The notes under the pieces: generated by a model
The model's input: only the letters and a program-made list of their open reading frames with translations
Told to the model about the DNA's origin: nothing
The model's database searches: none
Translations under genes and position numbers: made by a program
DNA from: Pseudomonas rhizophila
GTDB taxonomy: Bacteria > Pseudomonadota > Gammaproteobacteria > Pseudomonadales > Pseudomonadaceae
Direction: 5' to 3'
NCBI RefSeq assembly: GCF_003033885.1
Contig: NZ_CP024081.1
Span: 4,464,288-4,528,287, forward strand
Length of the DNA stretch: 64,000 bases
In this document: one piece after another, positions 36,737 to 45,050 of the stretch
How positions within the stretch are numbered: the first letter of the stretch is position 1
Layout: every line of letters begins with the position of its first letter

Positions 36737-37273
36737 ATGGGCGCCATCGCGACCACACGTCAAGCCGCCATCGCGGTTGAGGAAGAAGCGCAATACCTGA
36801 CGTTTATGCTCGGCACGGAGATGTTTGCCATCGGCATCCTGTGCATCAAGGAAATCATCGAGTACGGCAACCTGACGGTGGTGCCGATGATGCCGGCCTT
36901 CGTACGCGGGGTGATCAACCTGCGCGGCGCGGTCGTGCCGGTGGTGGACCTGTCGGCCCGGTTCGGCCGACAGAACTCGGCGATCACCCGGCGTTCGTGC
37001 GTGGTGATCATCGAGGCCAACACCGAGGACGGCCCCGCCCAGGACATCGGCCTGCTGGTGGACACGGTGTCGGCGGTGCTGGAGATCCCGGCTTCGCAGA
37101 TCGAACCGCCACCGAGTTTCGGGGCGAAGATCCGCGCCGATTTCATCAGCGGCATGGCCAAGGTCGACGGCAAGTTCGTGATCGTACTGGAGGTGGACCG
37201 AGTGCTGTCCATCGATGAAATGTCGCAGCTGGCCCAGGCCAGCCCTGCCGCGCTGGAAGCTGAAAACCAATGA
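36737..37273 (+). CDS. cheW: Chemotaxis coupling protein CheW
   Basis: The 178-residue adaptor links receptors to CheA. AQYLTFMLGTEMFAIGILCIKEII, PAFVRGVINLRGAVVPVVDLSARFG and GLLVDTVSAVLEI are the three classical conserved stretches. AAAAGGAGAAAAGGC is upstream of the ATG. Its stop overlaps the cheR start by four bases. Confidence 0.95.
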   Translation: MGAIATTRQAAIAVEEEAQYLTFMLGTEMFAIGILCIKEIIEYGNLTVVPMMPAFVRGVINLRGAVVPVVDLSARFGRQNSAITRRSCVVIIEANTEDGPAQDIGLLVDTVSAVLEIPASQIEPPPSFGAKIRADFISGMAKVDGKFVIVLEVDRVLSIDEMSQLAQASPAALEAENQ

Positions 37274-38106
37274 ACGCAGACACCTGCAAGGAACGCACTG
37301 TGAACTCATTGGCGCTCAATGACCGTGAGTTCAGCCAGTTTCAAGCCTGGCTGTATCAAGCCGCGGGCATCAACCTGTCACCGGCCAAGAAGGCCTTGGT
37401 GGCCGGGCGGTTGTTCAAGCGCCTCAAGCACTATGAGCTGGGCAGTTATGGCGAGTATTTCAAGCTGATCATGAGCGGCCAGCGCACCGAGGAATTGCAG
37501 GTGGCGCTGGACCTGCTCACCACCAACGAAACCTACTTTTTCCGCGAGCCCAAGCACTTCGATTTCCTGCGCGAACATGTGCTGCCCCATGCAACGCCGG
37601 GTAAAACCTTCCGCCTGTGGAGCGCCGCCAGTTCCTCGGGTGAAGAGCCCTACAGCCTGGCCATGACCCTGGCCGAAGGACTGGGCACCACACCTTGGGA
37701 AATCATCGGTTCAGACATCAGCAGCCAGGTACTGGCCAAGGCCCGTTCCGGACATTACCCCATGGAACGCGCCCGTACCCTGCCCCAACCGTTGCTGGTG
37801 AAATATTGCCTGAAGGGCACCGGCAGCCAGCAAGGCACATTCCTCATCGACCGGGCGTTGCGCAGCCGGGTCAACTTCATCCAGGTCAACCTCAACGACA
37901 CCTTGCCGGAGCTGGGCGAGTTCGATGTCATCTTCCTGCGCAACGTCATGATCTATTTCGACCAACCCACCAAAAGCAAAGTGGTCGCCAGGTTGCTCCC
38001 GCGGCTCAAGTCCGGCGGGTATTTCATCGTGAGCCACTCCGAAAGCCTCAACGGCGTATCCGATGCGTTGAAACTGGTGGCACCTTCGATTTATCGCAAG
38101 CCATGA
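37270..38106 (+). CDS. cheR: Chemoreceptor methyltransferase CheR
   Basis: The 278-residue enzyme methylates receptor glutamates with S-adenosylmethionine. The N-terminal helical domain precedes TTNETYFFREPKHF, RLWSAASSSGEEPYSLAM (cofactor binding), GSDIS and DVIFLRNVMIYF. Its start overlaps the cheW stop (ATGA) and its end overlaps the cheD start (ATGA), indicating translational coupling. It has no TPR extension. Confidence 0.95.
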   Translation: MNADTCKERTVNSLALNDREFSQFQAWLYQAAGINLSPAKKALVAGRLFKRLKHYELGSYGEYFKLIMSGQRTEELQVALDLLTTNETYFFREPKHFDFLREHVLPHATPGKTFRLWSAASSSGEEPYSLAMTLAEGLGTTPWEIIGSDISSQVLAKARSGHYPMERARTLPQPLLVKYCLKGTGSQQGTFLIDRALRSRVNFIQVNLNDTLPELGEFDVIFLRNVMIYFDQPTKSKVVARLLPRLKSGGYFIVSHSESLNGVSDALKLVAPSIYRKP

Positions 38107-38600
38107 GCGCCGCGCTCAAGCAAATGCCCGAGGTGTATCTGGCGCCCGGCGAGTTTCGTTTCGCCACCAGCCCGACTCGCCTGCGCACCATTCTCGGCTC
38201 TTGCGTGGCCGTCACCCTGTGGCATCCGGAGCGCAAGATCGGCGGCATGTGCCATTACATGTTGCCCAGCCGGGCGCGCTGCTCCACGGCGCTGAACGGC
38301 ATGTACGCCGACGAAGCCATCGAACTGTTCGTCCGCCAGGCAAAGGCCCATCGCACCGAACCCGAGGATTACCAGCTCAAGCTGTTCGGCGGCGGCGAAA
38401 TGTTCCCGGAGCTGCAACGCCAGGTGCCGTTCGGCGACGTGGCGCGGATGAACGTCAACGCAGCGCTGGAAATGGCCGCGCTGTACCGCCTGGACCTGAT
38501 CGCCCAGGACATGGGCAGCACGGGCTACCGAAGCATCATCTTTGACCTGTGCAGCGGCGACGTGTGGGTCAGGCATCAACCGATAAGGACCCGGCATTAA
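38103..38600 (+). CDS. cheD: Chemoreceptor glutamine deamidase CheD
   Basis: The 165-residue enzyme deamidates receptor glutamines so that they can be methylated. The catalytic Cys is in [11 protein letters not shown] and the His in [10 protein letters not shown]; the Thr/Ser of the triad lies in the NVNAALEM region or nearby and was not pinned down. [12 protein letters not shown] is family-typical. The real start is 38103; upstream in-frame codons lie inside cheR. Confidence 0.94.
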   Translation: MSAALKQMPEVYLAPGEFRFATSPTRLRTILGSCVAVTLWHPERKIGGMCHYMLPSRARCSTALNGMYADEAIELFVRQAKAHRTEPEDYQLKLFGGGEMFPELQRQVPFGDVARMNVNAALEMAALYRLDLIAQDMGSTGYRSIIFDLCSGDVWVRHQPIRTRH

Positions 38601-38602
38601 CC

Positions 38603-39676
38603 ATGTCAAAAAAGATAAATGTACTGCTGGTGGATGACTCTGCCGTGGTTCGCCAGGTACTGCTGGCGATCCTCAGCGACACGCCGGACATTCATGTGAT
38701 GGGTGCGGCGTCCGATCCGATTTTCGCCATGGACAAACTGGCCCGGGAGTGGCCCGACGTAATCGTGCTGGATGTGGAGATGCCGCGCATGGACGGCATC
38801 ACCTTCTTGAAGAAAATCATGAGCGAGCGTCCCACGCCGGTGGTGATCTGCTCGTCCCTGACGCCTAGGGGCGCCGAAACCACCTTGCAAGCCATGGCCG
38901 CCGGCGCGGTGGAAATCATCACCAAGCCCACCAGCGGCTTGAAGAATTTCCTGCTGGAGTCGGCACCGGAGTTGATATCAGCCATCCGCGCCGCCGCCCA
39001 GGTCAACGTCAAAAACCTGGGCAAACGCCCTGCCCCAGCGCCGCTGACCCCAGCCACCAAACTCACCGCCGACGCCATGCTGCCGGCCGCCAACGGCCAT
39101 GCCATGACCCAGACCACCGAACGCATCGTCGCCCTCGGCACGTCCACCGGCGGCACCCAGGCCCTGGAAGCGGTGCTGACCGCCTTGCCACGGGTGTGCC
39201 CAGGGATCGTCATCGTCCAGCACATGCCGGAAAAATTCACCGCCTCGTTTGCCGCCCGACTCAACAGCCTGTGCCAGATCGAAGTACGCGAAGCCCGCAA
39301 CAACGACCGCATCCACCCAGGCCTGGCCCTCATCGCCCCAGGCGGCAAACACATGATGGTGACCCGCAGCGGCGCGTTCTATCACGTACAAGTGGTGGAT
39401 GGCCCCCTGGTCAACCGCCACCGCCCATCGGTGGACGTGCTGTTTCGCTCAGTGGCCAAATTCGCCGGCCGCAACGCCACCGGCATCATCATGACCGGCA
39501 TGGGCGATGACGGCGCCCGCGGCCTGAAAGAAATGCTCGACGCCGGCAGCAGCACCGTGGCCCAGGACGAAGCCAGCTGCGTGGTCTTCGGCATGCCCAA
39601 GGAAGCGATCAAACTCAACGCCGCACAGCGGGTGATGGGGTTGCAGGAGATTGCGCAGGTGATTTTGCATCGGTAG
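38603..39676 (+). CDS. cheB: Chemoreceptor methylesterase CheB
   Basis: The 357-residue protein has an N-terminal receiver (Asp57 in [13 protein letters not shown]) and a C-terminal methylesterase with Ser in GTSTGGTQA, His in VQHMPEKFT and Asp in GMGDDGARG. Phosphorylation by CheA activates demethylation. It begins 2 bp after the cheD stop and is the last gene of the operon; a REPIN follows about 40 bp later. Confidence 0.96.
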   Translation: MSKKINVLLVDDSAVVRQVLLAILSDTPDIHVMGAASDPIFAMDKLAREWPDVIVLDVEMPRMDGITFLKKIMSERPTPVVICSSLTPRGAETTLQAMAAGAVEIITKPTSGLKNFLLESAPELISAIRAAAQVNVKNLGKRPAPAPLTPATKLTADAMLPAANGHAMTQTTERIVALGTSTGGTQALEAVLTALPRVCPGIVIVQHMPEKFTASFAARLNSLCQIEVREARNNDRIHPGLALIAPGGKHMMVTRSGAFYHVQVVDGPLVNRHRPSVDVLFRSVAKFAGRNATGIIMTGMGDDGARGLKEMLDAGSSTVAQDEASCVVFGMPKEAIKLNAAQRVMGLQEIAQVILHR

Positions 39677-39714
39677 GCGCTGAGAACTGCTCCCCGATCC
39701 ACACAGAACTCATT

Positions 39715-39822
39715 GTGGGAGCAAGGCTTGCCCGCGATGCAGGCGATGCAATCTTTCAGCAACCGAGGCGCCTGCTTCGCGAGCAAGCTTTGCTCCCACA
39801 ACGGGGATAAATCCCCTCGCCA
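39715..39822. repeat. REPIN followed by half REP of a second family
   Basis: 39715-39799 has arms GTGGGAGCAAGGCTTGCCCGCGA and TCGCGAGCAAGCTTTGCTCCCAC. Directly after it, 39804-39822 reads GGATAAATCCCCTCGCCAC, a lone arm of the GTGGCGAGGGGATTTATCC family. Confidence 0.85.
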
Positions 39823-39901
39823 CAAAAAGCGACCGGGTTTGCTTCAGTATTCCGCTGAAGCATTCCTTTGCTACAGGACCACCTTGTCTGCGGGCTTGTG
39901 T

Positions 39902-39985
39902 CTACACCGGCGAAATCGTCGCCAGCACGCCAATCAAAAGGGTCAGTGCCAAAAAACCACCCAAAAAAATCGCCATCTTCGTCAT
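39902..39985 (-). CDS. 27-residue single-helix membrane peptide
   Basis: ATG 39985 opens a 27-codon frame ending TAG at 39902. The peptide reads MTKMAIFLGGFLALT followed by LLIGVLATISPV: a short charged start and one hydrophobic helix. CCAGGAGTGCTC gives a strong, well-spaced ribosome site, which favours real translation. It may be a regulatory or stress micro-protein of the inner membrane. Function unknown. Confidence 0.6.
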   Translation of the reverse strand: MTKMAIFLGGFLALTLLIGVLATISPV

Positions 39986-40018
39986 GAGCACTCCTGGAGC
40001 AGAAAACTGCGCTACACG

Positions 40019-40041
40019 GGCGGTTTGATAGGCAAACCGCC
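40019..40041. other. Perfect 9-bp hairpin
   Basis: GGCGGTTTG ATAGG CAAACCGCC. It lies on the minus-strand path between the EamA gene and the 27-residue ORF, without a T run. It may be an mRNA-processing or weak termination structure. Nothing else was seen in 40042-40242. Confidence 0.5.
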
Positions 40042-40242
40042 TGGCTATTCTGAGGTGGGAACTGGGTTGATTACAGCGGCAGCTTTAACAGAAAAATACG
40101 GATCAGACAGAACGCGTAGAACCGTGCCTCACGACCGTTGTGAAGTCAGCCGACGACTCTCGTTTTCGCCATGGCAACGGTTCGTCAGGCTGGAGTTGCC
40201 TTTCGCAACCCTCCGACGTCATTGCCTACAACCACTACAGAA

Positions 40243-41160
40243 TCAGCTGGCATTTGCCCCCTTCACCGGCTCAAGATTCAACGCCAGCACGCTCGTCAAC
40301 ACGATAACCGCCCCAACCACCACCATCACTGACGGGCGCTCGGCCAGCACCAAAGAAGCCATCAACATCGCGGTGGGCGGTATCAGGTAAAGCGCCATGG
40401 AGGCGCGGCTTACATTGCTATGCGCCAGCACGTAAGCCCATGCGAGGTACGCCAGCGCGCTGGGAAAAATACCCAATATCAGCACCGCCAGGTTCACCGA
40501 AACAGAAGCGTGTTGTGCTTCAATTAGCAGGCCCGGCGCGAAAATAAATAGCAGGACTGTGCCCGACCAGACGGTGTAGCAAACCATGGTCAATCCATCG
40601 TATCGATAGGCATGACGTTTCTGGAGAGAGAAATACAGACTCCAGGAGAGCGCCGCCAGCAGGATCAATAGTCCATGGGCGTTTATATCACCCAAGCCAC
40701 GATCCCCCGCCACGACCACGGCAGCGCCAAACAAGCCGCACACTACGCACCCCCACTGCCAACCACTGACTCTGTCCTTGAAGAAAAAATGTGCGAGTAA
40801 AGCGCTGAACAAAGGCGTGGACTGGGCGAGCACACTGGCGGCCCCGGCACTGACACCACGCTGACCGTAATTGAGCGCAATGTGGTGCAAGCTCACAGCG
40901 AAGAAACCCAGCACCGCCAGCAATGGCAGGTCCCTGAGACGCGGCCGGGAAATACCCTTGACCATCGCGACCAGGGCCATGAACACCGAAGCGATGAGAA
41001 ACCGCATCAGCGCCAAGTGACCCGGATCGTAAGCCTGCAAGCCGATGCGAATGCCAATCGGAGAATAGGCCCAGCAAAAAATCACGAACATCGTCGCGAG
41101 GATAATTCTCGCACCGGGTTTGCTGGAGGAACCGTCGAACGACACACAACGCGTTTCCAT
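40243..41160 (-). CDS. EamA-family DMT transporter
   Basis: The 305-residue protein has ten membrane helices in two EamA repeats (MFVIFCWAYSPIGIRIGLQ at the start; YLIPPTAMLMASLVLAERPS near the end). It probably exports a small metabolite. It is divergent from the LysR gene at 41272 with 111 bp between, the usual layout for a regulator and its exporter target. It is a different paralogue from the EamA protein at 2842-3786. Confidence 0.88.
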   Translation of the reverse strand: METRCVSFDGSSSKPGARIILATMFVIFCWAYSPIGIRIGLQAYDPGHLALMRFLIASVFMALVAMVKGISRPRLRDLPLLAVLGFFAVSLHHIALNYGQRGVSAGAASVLAQSTPLFSALLAHFFFKDRVSGWQWGCVVCGLFGAAVVVAGDRGLGDINAHGLLILLAALSWSLYFSLQKRHAYRYDGLTMVCYTVWSGTVLLFIFAPGLLIEAQHASVSVNLAVLILGIFPSALAYLAWAYVLAHSNVSRASMALYLIPPTAMLMASLVLAERPSVMVVVGAVIVLTSVLALNLEPVKGANAS

Positions 41161-41271
41161 TTAGAAGTCCCTGCCCCATTGAGCGTCTGCCGATTTGCCT
41201 CGAAGTATCGAAACCACCTCACATCAGCACAAGTGACTTAAACTCAACCTACTATTCACTTTGGGTGAGCT

Positions 41272-42138
41272 ATGGAACTGTCCCAACTGCGCATGCTCAA
41301 GACGGTCTGCGACACCGGCAGCATCGCCCGTGCCGCTGAAGTGCTGCACTGTGTGCCGTCCAACATCACCGCACGCCTCAAATCCTTGGAGCGGGAGCTC
41401 GGCACGCCGTTGTTCTTCCGCGAAGGTCGCGGACTGCGAGTCAGCCCGGCGGGTGAAGTGTTTGTGGGGTACGCGACAAAAATACTGAACCTGACAGAAG
41501 AAGCCCGCCGCGCAATAGCCCCTGACAGCACGCCGAGCGGCCCGTTGCGCATTGGCGCGATCGAGTCCAGCGCCACGGGGCGTCTGCCCCAGCTGCTGGC
41601 CAAATACCACGCGCAGTACCCGCAAGTATCCCTGGAACTGAGCACGGGCACCTGGGCTCAGCTGCTGGACGATGTCCAGCATCACCGGCTCGATGGCGTG
41701 ATCGTAGCGGTGGACATGGAGCGACCTGGACTCAAACGAGCCGTGATGTACCGCGAAGACCTGGTGCTCATCGCCTCCGAGTCTCACGGTCCACTGCGCA
41801 GTGCGGCAGATTTGCGAGGCAAAGCGATCTTCATGTGGCCCACGGGCTGTCCGTACCGCTTGGCGCTGGAGCAATGGCTGCTACGCCATGAGCAAACGCA
41901 GCCGATCATCAGCATCTCCAGCTACGGCGCCATCGTCGGCTGCGTCAGTGCAGGTGCAGGTGTCTCGCTGGTGCCCCGTGGGATCTATGAGCAATACCGC
42001 CAGGGGGCTGGTTGGACGGGGTATGAATTTCCCGAGCTGGCGGGGATCGATAACCTTTTTTATTGGCATGAAAACACCGGTCGGCATCCTGCCAGGGAGG
42101 CGTTTTTGGGGATGCTGCAAACGGAGTTCGAGGGCTAG
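41272..42138 (+). CDS. LysR-family transcriptional regulator
   Basis: The 288-residue regulator starts MELSQLRMLKTVCDTGSIARAAEVLHCVPSNITARLKSLE, a LysR winged helix-turn-helix with less usual SNIT in the recognition helix. An effector-binding domain follows. The region before it contains AAGTGA (41231) and TCACTT (41256), a possible inverted half-site pair. It likely regulates the divergent EamA gene. Confidence 0.92.
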   Translation: MELSQLRMLKTVCDTGSIARAAEVLHCVPSNITARLKSLERELGTPLFFREGRGLRVSPAGEVFVGYATKILNLTEEARRAIAPDSTPSGPLRIGAIESSATGRLPQLLAKYHAQYPQVSLELSTGTWAQLLDDVQHHRLDGVIVAVDMERPGLKRAVMYREDLVLIASESHGPLRSAADLRGKAIFMWPTGCPYRLALEQWLLRHEQTQPIISISSYGAIVGCVSAGAGVSLVPRGIYEQYRQGAGWTGYEFPELAGIDNLFYWHENTGRHPAREAFLGMLQTEFEG

Positions 42139-42154
42139 CTGCACCGCCCTCCCT

Positions 42155-42195
42155 GTGGCGAGGGGATTTATCCCCGCTGGTCGGCGAAGCCGACC
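42155..42195. repeat. REP singlet plus perfect hairpin
   Basis: GTGGCGAGGGGATTTATCCCCGC (42155 on) is a single REP of the second family. It runs into GGTCGGC GAA GCCGACC (42179-42195), a perfect 7-bp hairpin followed by TAAAA, which may help end the LysR transcript. Confidence 0.65.
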
Positions 42196-42335
42196 TAAAA
42201 CTAACACCTCGATTGACCTGTCGATGATTTTGAATAAATCGATTCGACCATGTCAGATCCCTCCGGCAACAAACGATCGCAACTCCTACGAGGCTTTCGG
42301 AACCCATCACCTTCCCCGCCCAATCCGACAAAACC

Positions 42336-42341
42336 TATAGT
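42336..42341 (+). promoter_or_regulatory. Possible -10 element TATAGT before the structured element
   Basis: TATAGT ends 9 bp before the outer stem of the element at 42351. A transcript starting about 7 nt downstream would begin almost exactly at that stem. No good -35 partner is seen, so this is weak. Confidence 0.3.
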
Positions 42342-42344
42342 GAT

Positions 42345-42556
42345 GCCCATCGCTCAATGGCGATCAGGTTTGGCGACCTGTGGATCGAGTGCGAAAGTAC
42401 TGCGTTTTTTGCGAAGGCTTTGGCACACTTGCACGGCTGCCCGTTACGGCAGTTGTGCGTGGGAGGCCTTCGGGTCTGCCGGTTTTCGATCCCGGTTCGC
42501 CAACCTGCGTACAACTGCCACCCAATTGTTTGGCGACGATTGAGTGGTTAAAAACC
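42345..42556 (+). ncRNA. Candidate structured RNA/leader with competing stems
   Basis: CGCTCAAT (42351-42358) can pair with ATTGAGTG (42539-42546) to close the whole element. Inside, CAGGT/ACCTG (42365-42380) and CTGCC/GGCAG (42437-42452) form local hairpins. Each has a long-range rival: CAGGTTTGGCGA (42365-42376) with TCGCCAACCTG (42497-42507), and GGCAGTTGT (42448-42456) with ACAACTGCC (42511-42519). GTTTGGCGAC occurs twice (42368 and 42528). All three plus-strand frames are open here but none looks like protein. It lies just upstream of the DUF3077 start (42579), so it may be its regulatory leader or an independent RNA. Confidence 0.5.
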
Positions 42557-42578
42557 TCATCAGATCGGAGTTTTAAAC

Positions 42579-42851
42579 ATGGAAAGGTACGTCCCCATCA
42601 CCGGCATCGACTGCACCCCTGCTTCCCTCCTCATTGATACTCAAGCCCCGCTGGATGTCCTGCATGCAACCGCTGATTACCGCATTCGTGTGGTGACTCA
42701 GGTATTGGAAAACATCGCATTTCGCTCTGAAATTGCCAGTGACACGGTGGTGCTTTCGGACTTCGCGCAGCTTTTGGTGATTCCGTTGCGCGATGGGTGT
42801 GATTTACTGGAGGTGATTGGTCGGCGGCTGCAGGCGCAGGTTGAAAGCTGA
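42579..42851 (+). CDS. DUF3077-family small protein
   Basis: The 90-residue protein starts MERYVPITGIDCTPASLLIDT, with CGGAG upstream. It continues PLDVLHATADYRIRVVTQVLENIAF and ends in LLEVIGRRLQAQVES. This pattern fits DUF3077, small proteins seen often in pseudomonads, with no established function. It has its own terminator, and its upstream region is the structured element at 42345-42556. Confidence 0.82.
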   Translation: MERYVPITGIDCTPASLLIDTQAPLDVLHATADYRIRVVTQVLENIAFRSEIASDTVVLSDFAQLLVIPLRDGCDLLEVIGRRLQAQVES

Positions 42852-42860
42852 TCGAACGAC

Positions 42861-42884
42861 GGGCGCCTAAAGCGCCCATTTTTT
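42861..42884 (+). terminator. Rho-independent terminator of the DUF3077 gene
   Basis: GGGCGC CTAAA GCGCCC followed by ATTTTTT, 10 bp after the stop codon. Confidence 0.93.
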
Positions 42885-42965
42885 GCTTATCAGGCAGATG
42901 GGATCTGCACGGGCAACCCATCGTATACCGGGCCATGGACCTACAAACTCCACTACAGGAATCGT

Positions 42966-44150
42966 ATGCTCGAATCAACTCTGCATTCCCTTATAGTTGC
43001 CCGAACTCTGTTGGAGCAGGCAGATCCGCTGTGTTCGACCGAGGATCGATACCTGGCTTCCACAGGCTTAATAGTTCTTCAAGATGTTCTAGAAGCAGTC
43101 CTGTACGCACTACTTCTCGAACGAGGCATCGACGACGAAAAAAATCTTGAGCGAAAGAGCTTCGATGAACTCCTTGGTGAGTTGAAGGCTGCCGGTGTCA
43201 CCGTCCCCCGGTCAGGAACGCTTAAGGCGCTTAACAAACAGAGAGTCCTGGTCAAGCACTACGCACAGCTTGCTGAGCCAGCTATGGTGCGAACATATTA
43301 CGCCGCTGCACAGGAGGCGATCTCTTCAATGACGCTGGCAGTCTTGGGTCAAACACTTCGCGATTTGTTCATTGCGAATCTGCTCCATGACGCTGAGTCA
43401 AAAATATTTCTCAAGGCAGCTGAGCAGGCTATCAAGGAACGGCGTTACCTCGACGCTTTAATCGAAACACGGAAAGCTATTTTTGTTGAGTTTGAGGAGG
43501 AATACAGTATCTATGGATGGCGTGATTACGATGATAAGAAACAGGAAGGAATTCTCTCTTCTGCTGCACGTGGTGGATGGCGGGCTCCAATCTGGACTCG
43601 AAACTCCGAGTGGATTGAAAAGAATGTAAAAGTGCCAACGGACTATGTGCAAATAGACCAACAGAACTGGCGCTTGCAAGCAATGGAATTGGGAATCCAC
43701 ACTGTGGAGCTTCACAATTTGCAACGGCTGACACCTAGTGTTTTCCGCATGGGCCGAAATCAAGGCTGGTCGATTACCTATGATGTGTCGTTTGGAACAA
43801 GCAACGGTACTGACTCAAACGCCCGCTATTGCCTAGATCGTGCTGTATCCATCATTCTGAAGAAGCAGCAGCACGGAAGTGCTCGTCGAGAACCCTCCCA
43901 AAACATTCCGTTCGACCCTCCTCCTATCTATCTCGGCCACACCCTTCATAAGCGCCCAGCCATCGACTCGCCGAGCATCCATGTGGTGCAAGAAGGCTTC
44001 AACTACTTCACCCGCCGGGTGGTCGGAGGTTTTGATCCTGCTGAACGTTTTTTCGAGGTCTTCGCGGAGTCAGAGAAGCAATCAGACAAGACACTTCTGG
44101 GTGGCCCCGCTGAATTTGCGAGTGGTTACCTTTTGATTCGCCAAGAATGA
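42966..44150 (+). CDS. Protein of unknown function, possibly HEPN-like N-terminus
   Basis: The 394-residue protein is not recognised. The first 120 residues are all-helical (LHSLIVARTLLEQADPLC, VLQDVLEAVLYALLLERG, FDELLGELKAAGV, RVLVKHYAQLAEPA), reminiscent of HEPN or DUF4145-type bundles. A central mixed region contains WRDYDDKKQEGILS and WRAPIWTRNSEWIEKNV, and the C-terminal third looks beta-rich. The canonical R-x4-6-H HEPN RNase motif is not clearly present; RVLVKH is a partial candidate. Base composition is visibly richer in A and T than its neighbours, suggesting acquisition by transfer. It starts after CAGGAATCGT and ends before a terminator-like inverted repeat. Confidence 0.85.
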   Translation: MLESTLHSLIVARTLLEQADPLCSTEDRYLASTGLIVLQDVLEAVLYALLLERGIDDEKNLERKSFDELLGELKAAGVTVPRSGTLKALNKQRVLVKHYAQLAEPAMVRTYYAAAQEAISSMTLAVLGQTLRDLFIANLLHDAESKIFLKAAEQAIKERRYLDALIETRKAIFVEFEEEYSIYGWRDYDDKKQEGILSSAARGGWRAPIWTRNSEWIEKNVKVPTDYVQIDQQNWRLQAMELGIHTVELHNLQRLTPSVFRMGRNQGWSITYDVSFGTSNGTDSNARYCLDRAVSIILKKQQHGSARREPSQNIPFDPPPIYLGHTLHKRPAIDSPSIHVVQEGFNYFTRRVVGGFDPAERFFEVFAESEKQSDKTLLGGPAEFASGYLLIRQE

Positions 44151-44194
44151 TGCGGTCTCATCATGCCGGCAGTCCCATGTTGCGCCCCACCAAT

Positions 44195-44240
44195 AAGGGG
44201 ACGAAATTATTTTCAAGCAAATAAATTCGCCCCCTTTTTC
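44195..44240 (+). terminator. Imperfect 17-bp inverted repeat with T run
   Basis: AAGGGGACGAAATTATT and the complement of AATAAATTCGCCCCCTT match at 15 of 17 positions, and the right arm ends in TTTTT. It is a plausible terminator for the preceding gene. Its GGGGAC(A/G)AATTTATT wording also resembles short inverted repeats found near REP-associated transposases in gammaproteobacteria. Confidence 0.65.
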
Positions 44241-44274
44241 CAATAGACAAATCATTCACGGCATACCCACCGAT

Positions 44275-44898
44275 CTACTCCACAACCCCATTAAAAACAA
44301 CAGTCCCACCCCCCTCTTTCTTAACCGTCAACCTATTCCCCTCCACCACAACCTCAACCAACTCAGAACACCCAGCCACCTCCCGCTTCCCATCAACACG
44401 CTCGACCTTGGCATCAAAACTAAAAACATAAGTAGACGCCGGACAAGCATTCCCACCCTCCCCCGTGGAAACAGCCACCACATACCGGCTCGGCCCAAAC
44501 GTATAAGCCTTTTCAATCGCCACATAACCGGTGTACTCAGCCTCCTCGACAATTGCCTCCATGACATTCACCACCCCAGCGCGCGTTTGATAATTCAGCG
44601 CGGTCCCCGTCCCTTGGGTCTGGGTCGTGAAAGGCCCGGCACGCTCGGCACTGACGGGCAAGGGTTCATAGGCAACGCCGGGGGGGGCTGGGGGCGCGAT
44701 TTGAGTCGTGACGGTGGGTTTTGCAACGAGGCTTTGTTGGGGTTCAGGAAGATCGCATAGGCCGTTTTTGCAAATGAAATCCCCTTGGCAATCGATATCT
44801 TCCGAGCACTGATTGGTTTCTTCGAAGGTGCTCTGGTTGGCTTTGGCGTAGCCGACGACGGCCAGTGCAAGGAGGGTGCAGACGAACAGACGCTTCAT
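44275..44898 (-). CDS. Secreted protein with Cys-rich motif, unknown function
   Basis: The 207-residue protein has a signal peptide (MKRLFVCTLLALAVVGYAKA). The mature start holds a compact cluster of four Cys, CSEDIDCQGDFICKNGLC, like short disulphide knots in eukaryotic-type Cys-rich domains. A Pro-rich linker follows, then a beta-rich domain with two more Cys (NACPAST, AGCSELVEV). AAAAGGACTTCACCG precedes the ATG. A periplasmic or outer-surface location is likely. Confidence 0.78.
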   Translation of the reverse strand: MKRLFVCTLLALAVVGYAKANQSTFEETNQCSEDIDCQGDFICKNGLCDLPEPQQSLVAKPTVTTQIAPPAPPGVAYEPLPVSAERAGPFTTQTQGTGTALNYQTRAGVVNVMEAIVEEAEYTGYVAIEKAYTFGPSRYVVAVSTGEGGNACPASTYVFSFDAKVERVDGKREVAGCSELVEVVVEGNRLTVKKEGGGTVVFNGVVE

Positions 44899-45050
44899 CG
44901 GTGAAGTCCTTTTCTTGGATGGTGGTCAGATGATAACTGCAAACCTTCCGGGTTTGTCTCTGGTCACTTTCGATTTTGCAGTGTCGGGTGGTCCAACTTT
45001 GCTTTGAATACTAGCCTTGCAAACGTGCGCACAAGGAAGTCGAGAAAACC

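Noticed and set aside
34981..36756. 591-residue minus-strand frame opposite the second chemoreceptor
   Set aside because: It mirrors the regular codon pattern of the receptor gene and has no motifs of its own.
42250..42637. Three overlapping plus-strand frames of 64-97 codons
   Set aside because: All three are open at once with unusual Cys/Trp/Arg-rich translations and no good ribosome sites. RNA structure explains the region better.
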